This document shows positions 59,223 through 64,000 of a stretch of 64,000 bases of DNA, in pieces. Under the pieces are notes generated by a model, which saw nothing but the letters and a program-made list of their open reading frames with translations, had not been told where the DNA came from and did not search any database. Origin of the DNA: Hydrogenophilales bacterium 16-64-46 (GTDB lineage Bacteria; Pseudomonadota; Gammaproteobacteria; Burkholderiales; Thiobacillaceae); NCBI GenBank assembly GCA_002281775.1, contig NCGY01000004.1, positions 62,001 to 126,000 on the forward strand, in the 5' to 3' direction. Both the position numbers and the translations under genes were made by a program. Position 1 is the first letter of the stretch. Each line of letters opens with the position of its first letter.

Positions 59223-60002
59223 TCAGGCTTGCCAGTCGTAATCCACAATCAGCGGCGCATGGTCGGAGAAGCGCTGGTCCTTGTAGACGAAGCCGGATTT
59301 CGCCGTGGCGGCGATCCCCGGCGTCGCGATCTGGTAGTCGATGCGCCAGCCCACGTTGTTGGCCCAGGCCTGGCCGCGGTTGCTCCACCAAGTGTAGGCC
59401 TCGCCGGTCTGTTCGGGGTAGAGGCTGCGGTAGACGTCGACCCAGCCGAGTTCGTCGAACAGCCGGGTCATCCAGGCGCGTTCCTCGGGCAGGAAGCCGG
59501 AGTTCTTCTGGTTGGACTTCCAGTTCTTGAGATCCACTTCGCGGTGGGCGATGTTCCAGTCGCCGCAGACGACGATTTCGCGGCCGCTTTTGATGAGCGC
59601 TTCGAGGTGTGGGGTGAAGGCATCCAGGAAACGGAACTTGGCTTCCTGCCGTTCCGGGCTCGAAGAACCCGAGGGCTGGTAGAGCGAGATCACCGACAGA
59701 TTGCCGCGCCGCACTTCGACGGTGCGGCCTTCGGCGTCGAATTCGGTGTTACCGAGGCCGATCACAACTTCGTCCGGCGCATGGCGGGCGTAGAGGCCGA
59801 CGCCGGAATAGCCTTTTTTCTCGGCGTAGTGGAAGTGGCCGGCCAGACCGTCGCAGGCGCGGAATTCGGGCCGCAGGTCGGCGTCCTGGGCTTTCAGTTC
59901 CTGCACGCAGACGAAGTCGGCCCGCTGCGCCGGCAGCCAGTCGAAGAAACCTTTGCTGGCGGCGGACCGGATGCCGTTGAGGTTGGCCGATATAATGCGC
60001 AT
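59223..60002 (-). CDS. xth: Exodeoxyribonuclease III
   Basis: A 259-residue AP endonuclease/3'-exonuclease. Motifs are [13 protein letters not shown] (Asn), [13 protein letters not shown] (metal Glu), [26 protein letters not shown] (Asp-Asn), [20 protein letters not shown] and [12 protein letters not shown] (catalytic Asp-His). It repairs abasic and oxidised DNA ends. It is divergent from pyrE with 31 bp between. Confidence 0.94.
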   Translation of the reverse strand: MRIISANLNGIRSAASKGFFDWLPAQRADFVCVQELKAQDADLRPEFRACDGLAGHFHYAEKKGYSGVGLYARHAPDEVVIGLGNTEFDAEGRTVEVRRGNLSVISLYQPSGSSSPERQEAKFRFLDAFTPHLEALIKSGREIVVCGDWNIAHREVDLKNWKSNQKNSGFLPEERAWMTRLFDELGWVDVYRSLYPEQTGEAYTWWSNRGQAWANNVGWRIDYQIATPGIAATAKSGFVYKDQRFSDHAPLIVDYDWQA

Positions 60003-60033
60003 CGCGTTTGTTTTATTAAAGAAAAGTGAAGAA

Positions 60034-60672
60034 ATGTCCGATTACAGAGCCGATTTTGTGGAATTTGCCGTGACGTCGAAGGTGTTGTGCTTCGGCGAAT
60101 TCAAGACCAAGGCGGGGCGGATGAGTCCCTACTTCTTCAACGCCGGTCTGTTCAACGACGGCGAGAAGCTGAAACGACTCGGCGAATTCTACGCGAAAGC
60201 GATTCTCGACTCGGGCATCGAATTCGACGTGCTGTTCGGGCCGGCGTACAAGGGCATTCCGCTGGCTGCGAGCATCGCGATCGCACTGGCGGGCATGGGC
60301 AGGAACGTGCCGTTTGCCTTCAACCGCAAGGAAGCCAAGGATCACGGTGAAGGCGGGACGGTGGTCGGAGCAAAGCTCGCAGGGCGGGTGCTGATCGTCG
60401 ACGACGTGATCTCGGCCGGCACCTCGGTGCGCGAATCAGTGGAACTGATTCGCGCCGCCGGGGCCCAAGCGGCAGGCGTGGTGATCGCGCTGGATCGCAT
60501 GGAACGCGGCACCGGCGCGCAGTCCGCCGTGCAGGAAGTGCGGGTGCAGTATGCAATTCCGGTGGTGGCGGTGGTCACCCTGGACAACCTGGTGGAGTAT
60601 CTGGAGCACGATGCAAACCGACAAGCCGAACTCTCAGCCGTGGCGGCTTACCGTGCGACGTACGGCGTCTAG
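60034..60672 (+). CDS. pyrE: Orotate phosphoribosyltransferase
   Basis: A 212-residue protein with the PRPP-binding motif [20 protein letters not shown] and the catalytic loop [15 protein letters not shown]. It makes OMP in pyrimidine synthesis. The ATG at 60034 is preferred because homology begins at [11 protein letters not shown] and AAAGTGAAG lies upstream. The xth-pyrE divergent arrangement is common in betaproteobacteria. The 3' end overlaps the next gene by 62 bp. Confidence 0.95.
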   Translation: MSDYRADFVEFAVTSKVLCFGEFKTKAGRMSPYFFNAGLFNDGEKLKRLGEFYAKAILDSGIEFDVLFGPAYKGIPLAASIAIALAGMGRNVPFAFNRKEAKDHGEGGTVVGAKLAGRVLIVDDVISAGTSVRESVELIRAAGAQAAGVVIALDRMERGTGAQSAVQEVRVQYAIPVVAVVTLDNLVEYLEHDANRQAELSAVAAYRATYGV

Positions 60673-61258
60673 CCTGCTGGCGCTGGCGCTGCTGGCGGCC
60701 GGTGCGGTGCAGGCGGGGATGTACCGCTGGGTCGACAGCAACGGCCGCGTGCATTACAGCGACACCCTGCCGCCCACCTACCAGAAGAGCGGTGCGGCCG
60801 AAATGAACAAGCAGGGGCTGGTGATCAAGCGCACCCAGTCCGAAGCCGAGCGCCAGGCCGAAGCGGCGCGCCAGGCAGAACTGGCGCGCACCAAGACCGA
60901 GCAGGACAGGCAGGCCCAGCTCGACCGCGCGCTGACGCAGACCTACACCACCGAAGCCGAAATCGACCTGGCGCGCGACCGCGCGCTGGAACACCACCGG
61001 CTGGTGATCAAGAGCACGCAGATTCGGGCCGAAGCGGTGAATGCCACCCTGGCCGACCTGCGCGAGCGCATCGCCCGCATCGAGAAGAGCGGGCGCAAGG
61101 TGGGCCCGGGCCTGGTCGAGCAACTGAGCCAGGCCGAGCGCGAAAGCCTGGAACTCAGGCGCACGATGCTCAACAACGAGGAAGCGATGGTGCGCGTGCG
61201 CGAGAAATACGCGGCCGACAAGCTGCGCTTCCGCGAGCTGACAGCGAACAAGCCATGA
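60611..61258 (+). CDS. DUF4124 domain-containing protein with coiled coil
   Basis: A 215-residue protein with a signal peptide (cleavage after AVQA) and a DUF4124 domain right after it ([19 protein letters not shown]). Two charged coiled-coil stretches follow ([20 protein letters not shown] and [15 protein letters not shown]). It is probably a periplasmic or wall-associated protein of unknown function. The start at 60611 lies inside pyrE in another frame; a later start would cut into the signal peptide. Confidence 0.82.
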   Translation: MQTDKPNSQPWRLTVRRTASSLLALALLAAGAVQAGMYRWVDSNGRVHYSDTLPPTYQKSGAAEMNKQGLVIKRTQSEAERQAEAARQAELARTKTEQDRQAQLDRALTQTYTTEAEIDLARDRALEHHRLVIKSTQIRAEAVNATLADLRERIARIEKSGRKVGPGLVEQLSQAERESLELRRTMLNNEEAMVRVREKYAADKLRFRELTANKP

Positions 61259-61268
61259 AACCCACGCA

Positions 61269-61305
61269 ATGAAAACGGGGCCTTACGGCCCCGTTTTCAT
61301 TTTTG
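61269..61305. terminator. Bidirectional intrinsic terminator between DUF4124 gene and gatB
   Basis: Perfect 14-bp stem ATGAAAACGGGGCC / GGCCCCGTTTTCAT with a TTAC loop (61269-61300), flanked by A-run and T-run so it can stop both converging transcripts; TTTTT follows on the plus strand. Confidence 0.93.
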
Positions 61306-61339
61306 CCAGCGGATGGGCGCGGTGGCTGTTGCCCCGGTT

Positions 61340-62767
61340 TCAACCCAGCTTGGCCTTGAGCAGGTCGTTCACCTGTGCCGGGTTGGCGCGGCCCTTGGTG
61401 GCACGCATCACCTGGCCGACCAGGGCGTTGAACGCCTTGTCCTTGCCGGCGCGGAATTCCTCGACCGATTTCGGGTTGGCGGCCAGAACCTCGTCGATGA
61501 TCTTTTCTAGTTCGCCGGAATCGGACATCTGCTTCAAGCCGCGCGCCTCGATGATGGCGTCGACTTCGCCGGTACCTTCCCACAGCCCTTCGAACACCTG
61601 TTTGGCGAGCTTGCCGGAGAGCGTGCCATCGTGGATGCGATTGATCAGCGCGCCGAGTTGCGCGGCGGACACCGGGCTCTGTTCGATGCCCAGATCGGCC
61701 CGGTTGAGCGCGGCGGAGAGTTCACCCATCACCCAGTTGGCGGCGAGCTTGCCCTGCCCACAGGCCTGCGCGGCGGCCTCGAAGTAATCGGCGAGCGCGC
61801 GCGAGCCCGTCAGCACTGCCGCGTCGTATGCCGACACGCCATACGCTTCGACGAAGCGCGCCTGCATCGCGGCGGGCAGTTCGGGCAGTTCATCTTGAAC
61901 ACGGGCGATCCAGGCGTCGTCGAGCTTCACCGGCAACAGGTCGGGGTCGGGGAAGTAGCGGTAGTCGTGCGCGTCTTCCTTGCTGCGCATCATCCGCGTC
62001 TCGCCGCTGTCGGGGTCGAACAGCACCGTCGCCTGTTCGATGCGGCCGCCGTCTTCCAGCGTCTCGATCTGCCAGCGCACCTCGTAGTCGATCGCCTGCT
62101 GCAGGAACTTGAACGAGTTGAGGTTCTTGATCTCGCGGCGGGTGCCGAATTCGGCCTGCCCGACGGGACGCACCGAGACGTTGGCGTCGACGCGGAACGA
62201 GCCTTCCATCATGTTGCCGTCGCAGATGCCGATCCAGGTCACCAGGGTGTGCAGGGCCTTCGCATACGCTACGGCCTCGGCGGAGGAACGCATGTCGGGC
62301 TCGGAGACGATTTCCAGCAGCGGCGTGCCGGCGCGGTTCAGGTCGATGCCGGTCATGCCGTGGAAGTCCTCGTGCAGCGACTTGCCGGCGTCTTCCTCCA
62401 TGTGCGCGCGGGTCAGGCGGACGGTCTTTTCCTCACCGTCCACGACGATCTTCAGCGCGCCGCCTTCGACGATGGGTTGGGCCAGCTGACTGATCTGGTA
62501 ACCCTTGGGAAGGTCCGGATAGAAGTAATTCTTGCGATCGAAAATGTTCACACGGTTGAGTGTTGCACCAATGGCGAGGCCGAACTTGATCGCGCATTCC
62601 ACCGCGCCCTTGTTCAGCACCGGCAGCACGCCGGGCAGAGCGATGTCGACGGCGCTGGCCTGGGTGTTGGGCGCGGCCCCGAAGGCGGTGCTGCTACCGG
62701 AGAAGATTTTGGAACGGGTGGCGAGCTGGGTGTGGACTTCCAGCCCGATGACGGTTTCCCATTTCAT
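61340..62767 (-). CDS. gatB: Aspartyl/glutamyl-tRNA amidotransferase subunit B
   Basis: A 475-residue GatB with the N-terminal cradle domain ([55 protein letters not shown]) and the C-terminal YqeY-like tail ([20 protein letters not shown]). It amidates misacylated Glu-tRNA(Gln) or Asp-tRNA(Asn) with ammonia from GatA. The ATG at 62767 overlaps the gatA stop by four bases. Confidence 0.96.
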   Translation of the reverse strand: MKWETVIGLEVHTQLATRSKIFSGSSTAFGAAPNTQASAVDIALPGVLPVLNKGAVECAIKFGLAIGATLNRVNIFDRKNYFYPDLPKGYQISQLAQPIVEGGALKIVVDGEEKTVRLTRAHMEEDAGKSLHEDFHGMTGIDLNRAGTPLLEIVSEPDMRSSAEAVAYAKALHTLVTWIGICDGNMMEGSFRVDANVSVRPVGQAEFGTRREIKNLNSFKFLQQAIDYEVRWQIETLEDGGRIEQATVLFDPDSGETRMMRSKEDAHDYRYFPDPDLLPVKLDDAWIARVQDELPELPAAMQARFVEAYGVSAYDAAVLTGSRALADYFEAAAQACGQGKLAANWVMGELSAALNRADLGIEQSPVSAAQLGALINRIHDGTLSGKLAKQVFEGLWEGTGEVDAIIEARGLKQMSDSGELEKIIDEVLAANPKSVEEFRAGKDKAFNALVGQVMRATKGRANPAQVNDLLKAKLG

Positions 62768-64000
62768 GGCAGGAGACCCTCCGGACGGCGGATGTGCCAG
62801 TCGGTGGCGCGCTGGTACTGATGCGCGACGTTCAACATCTTCGCCTCGGAAAAATAATTCCCGACGAGCTGCAGGCCGATGGGGAGACTGGCTGAATCGA
62901 AGCCGCACGGCAGGCTCATGCCGGGCAGCCCGGCAAGGTTGGCGGGAATGGTGTAGAGGTCGTTCAGGTACATTTCCACCGGGTCGTCGGATTTTTCACC
63001 CAGTTTGAACGCGGTGCCCGGGGCGGTGGGGCCGAGGATCACATCGCAGACCTTGAAGGCCTCGGCAAAGTCGTCCGCGATCAGACGGCGGATTTTTTGC
63101 GCCTGGAGATAGTAGGCGTCGTAATAGCCGTGGCTCAGCACGTAGGCCCCGATGAGGATGCGGCGCTTGACCTCCGCGCCAAAGCCCTGTGCGCGCGTCT
63201 TGGCATACATGTCGTTCAGGTCGGTGTACTCGGGCGCGCGGTAGCCGTAGCGCACGCCGTCGAAGCGCGACAGGTTGGACGAGGCTTCGGCCGGCGCGAG
63301 CACGTAATAGACCGGGATCGCTAGTCCGGCGTTGGCGAGCGAGACCTCGACGGTGGTTGCGCCGAGCTTTTTCAGCTCGCTGACCGCCGCTTCCACGGCT
63401 CGGGCAACGTCGTTGTTCAGGCCTTCGGCGAAGAATTCCTTCGGCAGGCCCACGCGCAATCCACTCAGGGGCTGGTCGAGATCGCGCGCGTAGTCTTCCT
63501 TGTCGCGTTCCAGACTGGTGGAGTCGTTCGGGTCAAAGCCCGTCATCACGTTCAGCAGCAGGGCGCAGTCCTCGGCGGATTTCGCCATCGGCCCCGCCTG
63601 ATCCAGGCTGGAGGCAAACGCGATCATGCCGTAGCGCGACACCAGGCCATAAGTGGGCTTCAAGCCGGTGATGCCGGCAAAGGCCGCTGGCTGGCGGATC
63701 GAGCCGCCGGTGTCGGTGCCGGTGGCGGCAGGGGCCATGCGCGCGGCGATGCAGGCTGCTGCGCCACCGGAAGAGCCGCCGGGTACGCGGGCAGTGTCCC
63801 AGGGGTTTTTCACCGGGCCGAAGTAGGAGGTTTCGTTCGACGAGCCCATAGCAAACTCGTCCATATTGGTTTTGCCAAGCGAGGGCATCCCGGCCGCCTT
63901 GAAACGCTGGATGACGTGGGCGTCGTAGGGAGCAACGAAGTTGGACAGCATTTTCGAGCCGCAGGTGGTCAACCAGCCGTCGGTGCAGAAAATGTCCTTG
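62764..64000 (-). CDS. gatA: Aspartyl/glutamyl-tRNA amidotransferase subunit A (N-terminus outside window)
   Basis: About 412 residues are visible, from [18 protein letters not shown] at the right edge (the catalytic lysine is the first complete codon) to the stop at 62764. The amidase signature is intact: [20 protein letters not shown] then [20 protein letters not shown], with both catalytic serines. It hydrolyses glutamine and passes ammonia to GatB. The missing N-terminus should be about 75-80 residues beyond the window. It is upstream of and coupled to gatB. Confidence 0.96.
   Translation of the reverse strand, partial: KDIFCTDGWLTTCGSKMLSNFVAPYDAHVIQRFKAAGMPSLGKTNMDEFAMGSSNETSYFGPVKNPWDTARVPGGSSGGAAACIAARMAPAATGTDTGGSIRQPAAFAGITGLKPTYGLVSRYGMIAFASSLDQAGPMAKSAEDCALLLNVMTGFDPNDSTSLERDKEDYARDLDQPLSGLRVGLPKEFFAEGLNNDVARAVEAAVSELKKLGATTVEVSLANAGLAIPVYYVLAPAEASSNLSRFDGVRYGYRAPEYTDLNDMYAKTRAQGFGAEVKRRILIGAYVLSHGYYDAYYLQAQKIRRLIADDFAEAFKVCDVILGPTAPGTAFKLGEKSDDPVEMYLNDLYTIPANLAGLPGMSLPCGFDSASLPIGLQLVGNYFSEAKMLNVAHQYQRATDWHIRRPEGLLP

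Overview
The window is GC-rich bacterial chromosome with the gene content of a betaproteobacterium, most like the Rhodocyclales/Nitrosomonadales. Supporting features are the polA / LOG / DUF2782 / BPSS1780-family / uvrD block, the TorF-type porin beside glnK-amtB, xth-pyrE-DUF4124, gatB-gatA, and a cobalamin-dependent metH. No rRNA, tRNA or CRISPR array was recognised. Everything here is read from sequence and family knowledge; no database search was run.

Layout. 1-6.8 kb: housekeeping genes (polA 5' part, LOG protein, two small membrane/periplasmic proteins, uvrD), a candidate small RNA and a NUDIX hydrolase. 6.99-11.9 kb: an unusual secreted protein that joins a degenerate bc1-type Rieske fold to ankyrin repeats, coupled to metH. 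12-16.3 kb: a decayed rhodanese copy, a transglutaminase-like protein, two envelope lipoproteins (DUF4398, OmpA-like), a MITE-like inverted-repeat element and the intact rhodanese. 16.3-20.9 kb: comM, ubiK, then a porin-glnK-amtB ammonium operon preceded by a near-canonical sigma-54 promoter and two NtrC-type sites. 20.9-22.15 kb: remnant of a group II intron placed directly behind the amtB terminator.

22.2-44.4 kb is a very GC-rich accessory nitrogen block with two halves. The minus-strand half encodes the N-methylglutamate pathway for methylamine oxidation: gmaS, mgsABC and mgdABCD, with C and D fused, plus purU. The plus-strand half starts with an XRE-cupin regulator and a GNAT protein. 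A sigma-54 promoter overlapping a perfect palindrome follows. Next come an NMT1-type ABC transporter, a creatininase-family protein, a second type III glutamine synthetase and a NikR-like regulator lacking its metal-ligand cysteine. Two DUF1989 proteins (carboxyguanidine deiminase type) and a urea/guanidine carboxylase broken by an out-of-frame internal deletion complete it. No allophanate hydrolase is present in the window.

44.6-48.2 kb: ethanolamine permease and ethanolamine ammonia-lyase (eutBC), again behind a sigma-54 promoter. 48.2-64 kb: a PAS-GGDEF-EAL protein, a P-loop ATPase with homoserine O-succinyltransferase, an Mla/MCE-type lipid transport operon, DUF4426, a TauE/SafE-type protein, an AmpG-like permease, a Doc toxin with AbrB/MazE-type antitoxin, xth, pyrE, DUF4124, gatB and the C-terminal part of gatA.

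The strongest theme is nitrogen scavenging. Ammonium, methylamine, a guanidine/urea-type compound and ethanolamine modules lie in one 30-kb stretch, and three of the four transport operons have recognisable sigma-54 promoters. The most novel-looking single object is the Rieske-ankyrin protein, which has lost all four cluster ligands but kept the two disulfide cysteines.
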